Shown: piece after piece, positions 17,244 to 25,378 of the stretch
Layout of the letters: each line of letters opens with the position of its first letter
Numbering within the stretch: position 1 is the stretch's first letter
Assembly: GCF_003265345.1 (NCBI RefSeq)
Contig: NZ_QFWW01000007.1
Span: 270,036 to 334,035, forward strand
Reading direction: 5' to 3'
DNA from: Lentzea terrae
Lineage (GTDB): Bacteria > Actinomycetota > Actinomycetes > Mycobacteriales > Pseudonocardiaceae
DNA: 64,000 bases
The notes under the pieces: model-generated
Seen by the model: the letters and a program-made list of their open reading frames with translations, nothing else
Told to the model about the DNA's origin: nothing
Databases searched by the model: none
Made by a program: the position numbers and the translations under genes

Positions 17244-17669
17244 TCAGGCAGCCTGAACGGGCAGGTCGCGGTGAATGGTGCGGGACTTGGTGTAGAGCGT
17301 GCCGTCGATGCGCACGAGCACGTCCTCGATGGAGAACGTCGGCTCGAAGCTGACCTGGCCTTCCTCGGTCGTGCGCGTGACGAGCGAGGCGTAGCTGACG
17401 TTCAGCGTGTTCTCGTCGACCTCTTCGATCAGGTAGTGGTCGTTCCAGTGCCGCACGGCGACGCCCTTGTAGCGGGGCAGCGCGGCGCTGGCGCCGGCGA
17501 TCAGGGCGGCGCGGCCCTCGACCTTCTCACCGCGGTGGGCGTGGTCGGTGACCCCGTCCTCGGTGAACGTCTGGGCGTAGCCCTCCACGTCCAACGCGTC
17601 GAGCAGCCGCATCTGCCGGGCGTAGAACGTCTGTACCTCGATGTGGACCGCAACATTGACTGGGGACAC
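17244..17669 (-). CDS. NTF2-like (SnoaL-type) protein
   Basis: This 141-residue protein is predicted to form the cone-shaped NTF2-like fold. An early helix reads FYARQMRLLDALDVEGYAQTFTEDGV, followed by a G-R-AAL helix and long C-terminal strands with SYASLV and TYSKSRTIHRD-type ends. Related proteins are polyketide cyclases, dehydratases and dioxygenase beta subunits. It is the first gene of an operon with the group D monooxygenase. The GTG at 17669 was chosen for the GAGGAG site upstream. Confidence 0.8.
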   Translation of the reverse strand: MSPVNVAVHIEVQTFYARQMRLLDALDVEGYAQTFTEDGVTDHAHRGEKVEGRAALIAGASAALPRYKGVAVRHWNDHYLIEEVDENTLNVSYASLVTRTTEEGQVSFEPTFSIEDVLVRIDGTLYTKSRTIHRDLPVQAA

Positions 17670-17743
17670 GACAACTCCTCGGTCTGCCGGTTTCGCTACC
17701 GCGAATATGGGTGCCCCCGCTGGACATCCGGTCGAGTCGTCCT

Positions 17744-17772
17744 GGTTCCACGCCGGTTCAAGGTGGGGTTGA
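17744..17772 (-). promoter_or_regulatory. Heptamer repeats upstream of the NTF2-like gene (promoter not resolved)
   Basis: Minus-strand TCAACCC (17766), TTGAACC (17755) and TGGAACC (17744) repeat at 11 bp. No good -10 hexamer lies 8 bp further, so this half of the divergent site is uncertain. Confidence 0.3.
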
Positions 17773-17789
17773 GACGGGCAGGGCACGGT
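17747..17789 (+). promoter_or_regulatory. SARP-type box and promoter for the SRPBCC gene
   Basis: TCCACGC (17747), TCAAGGT (17758) and TTGAGAC (17769) are spaced 11 bp, followed by 8 bp and CACGGT (17784-17789). Confidence 0.6.
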
Positions 17790-17830
17790 CGACCCCGACT
17801 GTTTTCATCCCAACTCGCGAGGAGGGCCAC

Positions 17831-18313
17831 ATGGCCTCAACTCCCGATGTCGCCAAGTCGGTGACGGTCGAGGCGACGATCGAGCAGGCGTTCGCGATCT
17901 TCGCGGAGAAGCCGATCGAGTGGTGGCCGGAGTCGCACGTGTTCGTGAAGGACCGGCAGGCCATCACGATCGAACCGTTCGTCGGCGGGCGCTACTTCGA
18001 GCGCGGTGCGGACGGCGAGGAGATCGCCTGGGGCACCATCACCGAGTGGGACCCGCCTAAGCGCCTCGTGATGACGTGGCGGGTCGGTCCCTACTGGCAG
18101 CCGATCTTCGAAGACGACAAGGCCTCGTTCATCAAGGTGGACTTCGAGGTCGTGGGCCCGACCACCACGAAGGTGACGTTGACCCACGCCGACCTGCACC
18201 GCCACGGTGAGATCGCCGAGAGCATCCACAAGGCGCTCGACGGTCCGTCACCCGGCGAGACCCTCGAGAAGTACGCCGCCGTGGTGGACAAGCACATCCC
18301 GAGAGCCGCCTGA
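17831..18313 (+). CDS. SRPBCC / AHSA1-like protein
   Basis: This 160-residue protein has the START-like SRPBCC fold. The first strand is SVTVEATIEQAFAIF, the middle strand is GGRYFERGADGEEIAWGTITEWDPPKRLV, and a long C-terminal helix follows GPSPGETLEKYA. These proteins bind hydrophobic ligands, and some catalyse cyclisation in biosynthetic clusters. ATG 17831 has a strong GGAGG site. It is monocistronic and ends in a strong terminator. Confidence 0.85.
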   Translation: MASTPDVAKSVTVEATIEQAFAIFAEKPIEWWPESHVFVKDRQAITIEPFVGGRYFERGADGEEIAWGTITEWDPPKRLVMTWRVGPYWQPIFEDDKASFIKVDFEVVGPTTTKVTLTHADLHRHGEIAESIHKALDGPSPGETLEKYAAVVDKHIPRAA

Positions 18314-18345
18314 GAACCCCCGGAAATCTCAGGCGTTGTGAAAAA

Positions 18346-18381
18346 GAAACGGCCGCCCCAAGCCTCCGGGGCGGCCGTTTC
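18346..18381. terminator. Bidirectional terminator hairpin
   Basis: A perfect 14-bp stem (18346-18359 with 18368-18381) around an 8-nt loop lies between the convergent SRPBCC and acetolactate synthase genes. Confidence 0.8.
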
Positions 18382-18383
18382 GC

Positions 18384-18650
18384 TTACGCGCCCAGCTCGA
18401 TCGCTTCGTCGTGAGTGCGGTCGACGACGCTCTTCACGTCGACGATCCGGCCGAGCTGCTTGATGAGCTGCGCCGGCGTGCGTCCCGGTTGCAGGTCCAC
18501 GACCACGTCGAGGCGGGAGAGGTCGCCCCGTTCGGCCGGTCCGAGGCTCAGCGACTCGACGTCGACGCCACGGCTGGAGAACAGCACGACGATCCGCGCC
18601 AGCGCGCCGGGTTCGTTGCGTAGTAGCAGCGACAGCGAATGTCTGGTCAT
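18384..18650 (-). CDS. ilvN: Acetolactate synthase small subunit, short single-ACT form
   Basis: This 88-residue protein is one ACT domain: LSLLLRNEPGALARIVVLFSSRG is the typical start of an AHAS regulatory subunit, followed by strands ending at DVKSVVDRT. Ordinary actinobacterial IlvN has about 165-175 residues and a second domain; here that half is absent by design, with a normal stop. The size matches enterobacterial IlvM of the valine-insensitive isozyme II. Its ATG overlaps the TGA of ilvB (ATGA). Relaxed valine feedback is inference. Confidence 0.85.
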   Translation of the reverse strand: MTRHSLSLLLRNEPGALARIVVLFSSRGVDVESLSLGPAERGDLSRLDVVVDLQPGRTPAQLIKQLGRIVDVKSVVDRTHDEAIELGA

Positions 18651-20356
18651 CACTCTTCCTCGTCGAACAGGGGCCGGATGCCCCGCGCGGCCATGACTTC
18701 GTCGTTGCCCGTGCCCGCGGCGACCATCGGCCACACCTGGGCGTCCTGTCCCACCACGAAGTCGATCACGACGGGCCGGTCGCGGACCGCCATGGCTTCG
18801 AGCACGGCTCCGTCCACTTCGGACTTGGTCTCGCATCGCAGGCCGACACAGCCCAGCGCCTCCGCCAGCCGCACGAAGTCGGGATGGCGGTCGTGGGTGC
18901 CGAGCCTGGTGTTGGAGTAACGGCCGTCGTAGAACAGGGTCTGCCACTGGCGGACCATGCCGAGGTTGCCGTTGTTGATGATCGCGACCTTGATCGGGAT
19001 GCCCTCGGCGGCGCAGGTCGCGAGCTCCTGGTTGGTCATCTGGAAGCAGCCGTCGCCGTCGATCGCCCAGACCGTGCGGTCCGGTGCGCCCGCCTGTGCG
19101 CCCATCGCCGCCGGGACCGCGAAGCCCATCGTGCCGGCGCCACCGGAGTTGATGAACGAGCCGGGGCGTTCGTACTTCACGTACTGCGCGGCCCACATCT
19201 GGTGCTGGCCGACGCCTGCCGTGTAGATCGCCTCCGGACCGACGAGCGTGCTGAGCCGTTCGATCACGTACTGCGGGGCGAGCATGCCGTCCGCCGGCCA
19301 GTCGTAGCCGAGCGGGTAGGTGGTGCGCAGGCCGTCCAGGTACTCCCACCAGCCGGTGAGGTCGGGAGCCCTGGTGACCACCGCGGTGAGGGCGGCCAGG
19401 ACGTCCCGGCAGTCGCCGACGATGCCGACGTCCGCCTTGCGGTTCTTGGAGATCTCGGCCGGGTCGATGTCGGCGTGGACCACCGCGGCGTGCGGCGCGA
19501 AGTGCGGCAGCAGCCCGGTGACCCGGTCGTCGAACCGGGTCCCCAGCGCGATCAGCAGGTCGGCCTTCTGCAGTGCGGCGACGGCGGGCACCGTGCCGTG
19601 CATGCCCGGCATCCCGAGGTGCAGCTCGTGCGAGTCGGGGAACGCGCCGCGCGCCATCAGCGTGGTGACGACCGGGATGCGGGTTTTCTCCGCGAGCTTG
19701 CGGAGTTCCGCCGCCGCACCGCTGCGGATCACTCCCCCGCCGACGTAGAACACAGGTTTCCGGGAGCTCCCGATCAGCTGGGCGGCGTTGCGGATCTGCA
19801 CCGGCGAGAGCACCGGACGGGACTGCGCGGCCGGTTTCGGAGGCGTGTAGGTGGTGGCGGTGGCCAGCACGTCCTTGGGCAGGTCCACCAGCACCGGTCC
19901 GGGCCGTCCGGTGAGCGCGAGCGTGAACGCCTCCGCGATCACCCGCGGGATGTCGGCGGGATCGTGCACCTGGAAGCTGTGCTTGGTGATCGGCAACGTG
20001 ATGCTGCGGATGTCCGCCTCCTGGAAGGCGTCCGTGCCGATCACACTTCTGGAGACCTGACCGGTGATCGCGACGATCGGCACCGAGTCCATGTACGCGT
20101 CCGCCAGTGGCGTCACCAGGTTCGTGGCCCCAGGTCCTGATGTCGCCATGCACACACCGACTCGTCCGGTCGCTTGCGCGTAGCCCTGTGCGGCGTGGCC
20201 GGCGCCCTGCTCGTGGCGCACGAGGACGTGCCGGATCTTCGACTCGTACAGCGGGTCGTACGCGGGCAGGATCGCCCCGCCGGGCATGCCGAAGATCACC
20301 TCGCAGCCGACGTCCTCGAGCGCCTTGATCAACGCACCTGCACCGGTGGTATCCAC
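18650..20356 (-). CDS. ilvB: Acetolactate synthase large subunit (cluster copy)
   Basis: This 568-residue ThDP- and FAD-dependent enzyme joins two pyruvates to 2-acetolactate for valine and leucine, or pyruvate and 2-ketobutyrate for isoleucine. Seen motifs are the catalytic Glu in [23 protein letters not shown], the FAD region, and the ThDP Mg site [15 protein letters not shown] with [16 protein letters not shown] 20356 has GGGAG upstream and lies 19 bp after the SARP gene, so the two share a transcript. Ser replaces the plant Pro197-equivalent in GQVSRS, but bacteria vary there naturally. Supply of valine for the pathway is the natural reading. Confidence 0.92.
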   Translation of the reverse strand: MDTTGAGALIKALEDVGCEVIFGMPGGAILPAYDPLYESKIRHVLVRHEQGAGHAAQGYAQATGRVGVCMATSGPGATNLVTPLADAYMDSVPIVAITGQVSRSVIGTDAFQEADIRSITLPITKHSFQVHDPADIPRVIAEAFTLALTGRPGPVLVDLPKDVLATATTYTPPKPAAQSRPVLSPVQIRNAAQLIGSSRKPVFYVGGGVIRSGAAAELRKLAEKTRIPVVTTLMARGAFPDSHELHLGMPGMHGTVPAVAALQKADLLIALGTRFDDRVTGLLPHFAPHAAVVHADIDPAEISKNRKADVGIVGDCRDVLAALTAVVTRAPDLTGWWEYLDGLRTTYPLGYDWPADGMLAPQYVIERLSTLVGPEAIYTAGVGQHQMWAAQYVKYERPGSFINSGGAGTMGFAVPAAMGAQAGAPDRTVWAIDGDGCFQMTNQELATCAAEGIPIKVAIINNGNLGMVRQWQTLFYDGRYSNTRLGTHDRHPDFVRLAEALGCVGLRCETKSEVDGAVLEAMAVRDRPVVIDFVVGQDAQVWPMVAAGTGNDEVMAARGIRPLFDEEE

Positions 20357-20375
20357 GGTTGCTCCCGAACTACTC

Positions 20376-21191
20376 TCAGCCCGCGAGCTGGCGCTCCAGC
20401 TGGCGAGGGGACAGCGGCTTGTCGAGCGACGGCTCGGAGCTCAGGATCGCCCGCTGCAACTGACGCAGCCTTTCGGACGGCTCAAGCCCCAGCTCTTCGA
20501 TCAACGTGTCCCGCAGCGCCTGGTAGGCCTCCAGCGACTTCCACTGCCGGCCCGCCCGGTAGAGCGCGAGCATGTACTGCGCGCAAAGGTTTTCGTGCAT
20601 CGGGTGCTGCGCGGTCAGCACCGAGAGCTCGCTCAGCAGCGACTGGTGCTTGCCCAGCTGGAGGTCGGCCTCGATGCGGGTCTCCAGCACGCCGAGGCGG
20701 CTTTCCTGCAACCGGGTGACCTCCATGCCCAGCCGGACGCCGATCTGCACGTCCACCAGCACCGGTCCGCGCCACACCTCGGCGGCGCTGCGCAGCAGCC
20801 GGCTCGCGGACTCCAGGTCGCCGACCTCGAACGCGCGCTGACCCGCACTCGCGAGCCGCTCGTAGCTGCGGACGTCCACGCTCTCCGGCGGCACGTCCAG
20901 CATGTAGCCGCCGTAGCGGGTCACCAGAACGTTCTTCGCGACGCCGGGACCGTCGCCCGGCATGGCCGCCTCGATGCGCCGGCGCACCTGCAGCACGTAG
21001 GTCTGCAGCGTGGTGAGTGCGCTGCGTGGCGGTGTCATCCCCCAAAGCTCTTCGATCAACGTCGGAACCGTGACGACGTGTCCGGCCTGCAGGCCGAGCA
21101 GTGAGAGCACCTGACGGGGCTTCACCGCACTGGGCGCGATCGAGACGCCGTTCTCCCGTGCCTCCAGCGGTCCGAGAACCTTGATCTCCAT
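20376..21191 (-). CDS. SARP family transcriptional activator
   Basis: This 271-residue activator has an N-terminal OmpR-like winged helix (about residues 1-95, with [17 protein letters not shown] and [14 protein letters not shown]). A bacterial transcriptional activation domain follows, about residues 100-250. There is no ATPase or TPR extension, so it is the short ActII-ORF4/DnrI type. ATG 21191 is preceded by GGGGAGG. It is the first gene of an operon with the acetolactate synthase genes, and the 11-bp heptamer repeats through 2676-17789 are its expected targets. Confidence 0.92.
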   Translation of the reverse strand: MEIKVLGPLEARENGVSIAPSAVKPRQVLSLLGLQAGHVVTVPTLIEELWGMTPPRSALTTLQTYVLQVRRRIEAAMPGDGPGVAKNVLVTRYGGYMLDVPPESVDVRSYERLASAGQRAFEVGDLESASRLLRSAAEVWRGPVLVDVQIGVRLGMEVTRLQESRLGVLETRIEADLQLGKHQSLLSELSVLTAQHPMHENLCAQYMLALYRAGRQWKSLEAYQALRDTLIEELGLEPSERLRQLQRAILSSEPSLDKPLSPRQLERQLAG

Positions 21192-21578
21192 TGGAGCCTC
21201 CCCTGCTCAGCGGCGGTCGACTTGGTCGTGCCATCAAGTTCACCTGAGCCGGGCTATCGAACGCCACGTATCCGGCCATGACTCTCGGATGGCGAACTAC
21301 TGCGCCGGACGTGAAATATTCATAGCCTCGAACGAACCCAAACCGATCCATGCCGTAATTGCTCGATCACTCCAGGTAACGCCACTCAGAAATACTGGTC
21401 CGTTGGCGTGAAATTGAGCGGTGGATCAATGTTCCTTGGCGTTCTGAACCGATACAGTTGCCGACCTGATCTGCCCTCGCGTGTCTAGTATTCGCGTCGG
21501 GCGGACGCCGTACGCGGTGTTTCGCCCGGAGTTCCGCGCTGGGTTTTGGCTCTGGAGCGGTTAGCTCTTGGGGGGCAC

Positions 21579-22706
21579 GTGAATGCATCGGCTGCGATAC
21601 CGAGATACCGCGCGATCATCGTCGCGGTCTTCGCCGCGGTCTGCCTGACCGACCTGACCCGCGCGCTACTTCTCGTCGGCGAGATCACCGAATTGGCGGT
21701 GTCGGTCATTGATTTAGCAGTACTTGTTCTGCTGCAAGTGACCTATTTCCGGTCTCTCCGCCCGGTTCAGCGCCACCTCGTGCTGGCGGCCCAGGGCGTC
21801 CTGCTGGTGCTGCCGTACGTTTTGTTCGGCCACTCCTGGGCCGGTGTGGCGGGACTGGTCGCCGGCAACGCCCTCGTCGTCCTGCGCCCGGCGTTCGGCT
21901 GGTCGGCCTTCGTGGCCACCGTCGTCGCGACCGGCCTGGCCCAGACGGCGCACGGCGAGGCGATGATGGCCACGGCGGCCACCGCCCTACTGCTCGCCGG
22001 CCTCGCCACCGGCTTCGCCACCGGCTTCGCCACCCACCGCTCCCTGACCGCTCCGGAAGCCGTCCCGGAGGTCCGGTCTTCCGGGGTCGCCCTCAGCACC
22101 CCGATCGACGCAGTCGACGCCGTCGCCGCCGAACGCGTCCGCGTGGCCCGCGACCTGCACGACCTCCTCGGCTACAGCCTCAGCGCCATCAAGCTGAAGA
22201 GCGAGCTCGCCCACAAGATCGTCGCCGACCGTCCGGAACACGCCCGCGAGCACATCAGCGATATATTGGATATCACCCACCACGCCCTGGCTGACGTGCG
22301 CTCTCTGGCCCGCGCATACCGTCCACTGTCGCTGGCAGACACCTCGGCCTCGGCCAAGGCGATGCTGGCCGCGTCGAACATCGACGTTCGCGTCGAACTC
22401 GACCACGACCCCCTCCCGGAGCCGGTCGAAACCGTCCTCGCCGCCGTCCTGTGCGAGGCCGTCACCAACGTCCTGCGCCACAGCGACGCCCGCACGTGCA
22501 CCATCGGCGTGCACCAGTCCGGCACGACAGTCCTGCTCGACGTCATCAACGACGGCGCCGCCGACCGCGCGGCCTCAGCCGACTGCAACGGCGTCCGCAA
22601 CCAGGCCGAACGCGTCAAGGCCGCCGGCGGCACCTTCACCGCCCGCCACGTCGGCGACGGCTCGTTCCACGTCCACGCCGCGATCCCAGCACCGCCCGCC
22701 GCCTAG
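21579..22706 (+). CDS. Sensor histidine kinase, DesK/NarX-type (HisKA_3)
   Basis: This 375-residue protein has about five or six membrane helices in the first 155 residues. The dimerisation/phosphoacceptor helix ARDLHDLLGYSLSAIKLK follows with His194, then a short HATPase domain ending FHVHAAIP. The N box reads EAVTNVLRHS. GTG 21579 was chosen for the G-rich site upstream. The paired response regulator is probably the gene lying tail to tail at 22785-23390. Confidence 0.85.
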   Translation: MNASAAIPRYRAIIVAVFAAVCLTDLTRALLLVGEITELAVSVIDLAVLVLLQVTYFRSLRPVQRHLVLAAQGVLLVLPYVLFGHSWAGVAGLVAGNALVVLRPAFGWSAFVATVVATGLAQTAHGEAMMATAATALLLAGLATGFATGFATHRSLTAPEAVPEVRSSGVALSTPIDAVDAVAAERVRVARDLHDLLGYSLSAIKLKSELAHKIVADRPEHAREHISDILDITHHALADVRSLARAYRPLSLADTSASAKAMLAASNIDVRVELDHDPLPEPVETVLAAVLCEAVTNVLRHSDARTCTIGVHQSGTTVLLDVINDGAADRAASADCNGVRNQAERVKAAGGTFTARHVGDGSFHVHAAIPAPPAA

Positions 22707-22784
22707 CAACAGCTCGTTTGCGGTCGACAGCAAACGTGTCATTGCAATGGCGCACGTCAACAGGTGCAGGCTGGAAGGCGCAGG

Positions 22785-23390
22785 TCAGAACCAGCCGGAC
22801 TTGCGCGCGATGCGCACGGCGTCCACGCGGTTGCGGGCGTCGAGCTTGGCCGTCGCCGCCGTCAGATAGTTGCGGACAGTGCCGACGGACAGGAACAGCG
22901 TCGTGGCGATCTCCATCGCGTCGGCGCCGTCGGACGCAAGCCTCAGAACCTCTAACTCGCGTGGCGTCAGCGGGCACTCGTCGGTGTCCCACGCCGAAAG
23001 CGCGAGCTGGGAGTCGATGACGCGCCGTCCGACCGAGACCCCGCGAATCGCGTCGGCCAGCTCGCCTACCGGAGCGTCCTTGAGGATGAAACCGTTGACG
23101 CGGGCGTTCAGGGCTCGACGCAGGGTGCCCGGACGACCCAGGCTCGTGAGAATGAGCGTGCGGGTCTCGGGGACGGTGTCGTGGATCACGGTGGCGGCGG
23201 AAAGGCCGTCCATACCGGGCAGGTCGATGTCGAGGACCGCTACGTCCGGTTTGTTCTTCGCAACCGCCGCCACGATTTCGTCACCTGTTGCTACGGAGGC
23301 GACGACCTCAATATCCGGTTCGAGATTCAACAAGGCGACCAAAGCACCGCGGACCATTTGCACGTCCTCGGCGAGTAGCACTCTGATCAT
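22785..23390 (-). CDS. NarL/LuxR-type response regulator
   Basis: This 201-residue regulator has a receiver domain with the acidic pair near residues 8-9, phospho-acceptor Asp54 in AVLDIDLPGMDG, and a switch Thr in LILTSLG. Its LuxR-type helix-turn-helix is LTPRELEVLRLASDGADAMEIA with VGTVRNYLTAATAKL. It probably works with the convergent kinase at 21579-22706. Whether it controls the SARP gene cannot be read from the sequence. Confidence 0.9.
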   Translation of the reverse strand: MIRVLLAEDVQMVRGALVALLNLEPDIEVVASVATGDEIVAAVAKNKPDVAVLDIDLPGMDGLSAATVIHDTVPETRTLILTSLGRPGTLRRALNARVNGFILKDAPVGELADAIRGVSVGRRVIDSQLALSAWDTDECPLTPRELEVLRLASDGADAMEIATTLFLSVGTVRNYLTAATAKLDARNRVDAVRIARKSGWF

Positions 23391-23642
23391 CCGACCCCCT
23401 TGCTTGCCCCCAGGTCACCAAATTGAGTTTTACAGACGGTGACCACGCAGGACAAGCATTGCGGCCGACTGCGCCAGGCGTTACTCCAGATGCGCTAGGA
23501 CCAATTAATAACGGTAATCGGCGGATGACATCCGGTTACCGGTCGCTCACGGATAGCGCAGGGACCGAATCGGGAACCGGGACGGCTCGAGAGCGCCGCG
23601 AGCACGGCCCGATAGTACCGATTCGGTACCCATGCAGGCGAT

Positions 23643-24323
23643 TCAGCGCGTCTCGCCCCACCGTTCGAGCAGTTCGAGCCCGCCGTCGACGGTGATCACC
23701 TGTCCTTGGATCCACGCGGCTTCGTCGGTGCAGAGCAGCGCAACGGCATTGGCGATGTCCTCGGGCAAGGTCACGCGGCCGGACGGGCTCTTGATCGCGA
23801 GCCGGTCGACCAGGTCGGGGTCGATGTTCATGGGTCCGTTGTCGACGACCGTGGTGACAACCGCGTTCACCGCGACCCGGTACCAGGCCATTTCCAGGGC
23901 GAGTGTCCGGATCACGCCGTGCACGGGGGTGACCGTGTAACCGGCGATGACCACGCGACCACCGTCCTGAAGCGATTTCGCGAGCGGCTCCACGATGTTG
24001 AGCAACGGCGTGAGGTCCGGCGACGCCGCGTGGTGGACGAAGACGTCCAGCTGCCCGCGTTCCTGCTTGATCTGGTCGAGCAGGAGGCGCACCGAGTGCT
24101 CGTCGTGGATGTCCATCTGGGTGACCGTCACCGAGCCCGGCTTGCCGGCGAGCACGGTCTTGGCGCGCTCGAGGTCGACGTCGTCGTCGGATGTCGTGAG
24201 GATGACGTGGGCGCCGTTGTCGCAGAGCTTGCTCGCGATGGCGAGACCGAGCCCGTGGGTTCCCGACGTGACCAGAGCGATCTTTCCGTCGAGTCCCAGG
24301 CGCGTGTTGACCGGTTCGATCAT
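23643..24323 (-). CDS. SDR-fold protein with missing catalytic Tyr/Lys
   Basis: This 226-residue protein has an SDR Rossmann start (VTSGTHGLGLAIA) and the usual ending GQVITVDGG. The region that should read YxxxK has TVTPVHGV, so Lys is replaced by His and Tyr is absent from its place; the NAG motif reads HHAAS. Either the catalytic residues are arranged differently or the protein is not an enzyme. ATG 24323 was chosen because GAGGTGG lies upstream. It lies 66 bp behind the TetR gene in the same direction. Confidence 0.75.
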   Translation of the reverse strand: MIEPVNTRLGLDGKIALVTSGTHGLGLAIASKLCDNGAHVILTTSDDDVDLERAKTVLAGKPGSVTVTQMDIHDEHSVRLLLDQIKQERGQLDVFVHHAASPDLTPLLNIVEPLAKSLQDGGRVVIAGYTVTPVHGVIRTLALEMAWYRVAVNAVVTTVVDNGPMNIDPDLVDRLAIKSPSGRVTLPEDIANAVALLCTDEAAWIQGQVITVDGGLELLERWGETR

Positions 24324-24389
24324 GATGCTGACCACCTCGTTGTCCGCGTGGTGATCGACGTTGCGCCCGGTCGCTAGGGAGCGACTCGA

Positions 24390-24998
24390 CTACTTCTTGC
24401 GCAATCCCTCGAGAACCCGCAGGATCGCGCGTTCGACCTCGCGCCCGGTGCGCTTCGGGTCGGACGAGCTGGCGATGGTGCTGGCGCCCGAGGACAGTGC
24501 TCCGAACAGCAGCCGGGCCATGATCTCGACCGGCAGGTCCTCGATCTCCCCGGCGTCCACGAGCAGCTGCACGGCCGTGCGGAGCAGACCGAAGCTGAAG
24601 TGCTCCTCCGCCTCGCGCCAGCGTTCCCAGCCCATCACCACCGGCGCCTCGTGGATGATGATCCGCTGGTACTCCGGGTCCAGACACTTCCGGACGTACG
24701 CGCGCAGTCCGGCGGTCGCGATCTCCCACGCGTCGCCGTCGGCGGTGACCACCGCGGTGAGCGACTCGATCGTCTGCGTCTCGACCTGGGCGAACGCCGC
24801 CTCGAACAACGCCTGCTTGCCGCTGAAGTGGTGGTAGAGCGCGCCCTTCGTCACGCGGGCGCGTTTGACGACCTCGTCGAGCGAGGTCCCGGCGTACCCG
24901 CGCTTGGTGAAGAGGTCGACCGCGCTGTCGACCAGGGCCTGCCTGGTCGACTCCGAGTACTCGGCACGCCGTGTTCGCACAGCCGAAACGTATCTCAC
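24390..24998 (-). CDS. TetR family repressor
   Basis: This regulator of up to 202 residues has an N-terminal helix-turn-helix (LFTKRGYAGTSLDEVVKRARVTKGALYHHFSGKQALF) and a C-terminal ligand domain of the YtfA/AcrR-like kind. GTG 24998 lies inside the palindromic operator, so a leaderless start there or an internal GTG at 24980 are both possible. Autoregulation, and control of the divergent 25070-26265 operon, follow from the operator position. Confidence 0.88.
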   Translation of the reverse strand: MRYVSAVRTRRAEYSESTRQALVDSAVDLFTKRGYAGTSLDEVVKRARVTKGALYHHFSGKQALFEAAFAQVETQTIESLTAVVTADGDAWEIATAGLRAYVRKCLDPEYQRIIIHEAPVVMGWERWREAEEHFSFGLLRTAVQLLVDAGEIEDLPVEIMARLLFGALSSGASTIASSSDPKRTGREVERAILRVLEGLRKK

Positions 24999-25045
24999 AT
25001 ACCGACGGTACGTACCGGTGGTATGGTCGTGTCATACCAAGAGTA
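24998..25045. promoter_or_regulatory. TetR operator region
   Basis: A 28-bp near-palindrome (24998-25025) begins CATACC and ends GGTATG around the centre GGTACGTACC. A second smaller palindrome, CATAC-5 nt-GTATG, follows at 25033-25047. A TATGGT hexamer (25022-25027) could be the -10 for the rightward operon. Confidence 0.65.
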
Positions 25046-25069
25046 TGCGAGAAACCGGGGGTACGAGAC

Positions 25070-25378
25070 ATGGGCTGGGCAGACCACTACCGCCGCCGTG
25101 ACGCGCTCGACGCCGTGCTGCGCGACGCCCGTCGCGACCCGTCCGCGCCGCTGATCGTGGATCCGGACGTCTTCTCCTCACTGCACGAACTGCTGCTGGC
25201 GCTCGACCACCGCTGGCAGAACAAGCTGACCGCCCGCATGGAGACCGCCGCACTGGAGGGCCCCGTCGACGAGCACCTCGTCACCGCCGAGCTCGCCGCC
25301 GACGAGCCGGTGTTGCGCGCGGTGCTGGACGCACACCTTTCGCTCGGCAGTTACCGGACGGTAGGAATGACTCCATGA
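25070..25378 (+). CDS. Small conserved-looking hypothetical protein
   Basis: I do not recognise this 102-residue acidic, mostly helical protein. The first half has a HYRRRDALDAVLRDAR helix, the second half a long LHELLLALDHRWQNKLTARMETAAL helix. Its stop overlaps the start of the SDR gene (ATGA), so the two are translationally coupled and share TetR control. Confidence 0.75.
   Translation: MGWADHYRRRDALDAVLRDARRDPSAPLIVDPDVFSSLHELLLALDHRWQNKLTARMETAALEGPVDEHLVTAELAADEPVLRAVLDAHLSLGSYRTVGMTP

Noticed and set aside
18650..20356. Ser at the plant Pro197-equivalent of acetolactate synthase as a sign of herbicide-type self-resistance
   Set aside because: Bacterial AHAS enzymes vary naturally at this position, including Ser in enterobacterial isozyme II, so it is not evidence of resistance.
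21192..21300. SARP box for the SARP gene itself
   Set aside because: Heptamer-like words CGATAGC, CTCAGGT and TTGATGG occur at 11-bp pitch, but no -10 hexamer follows at the right distance and the words match poorly.
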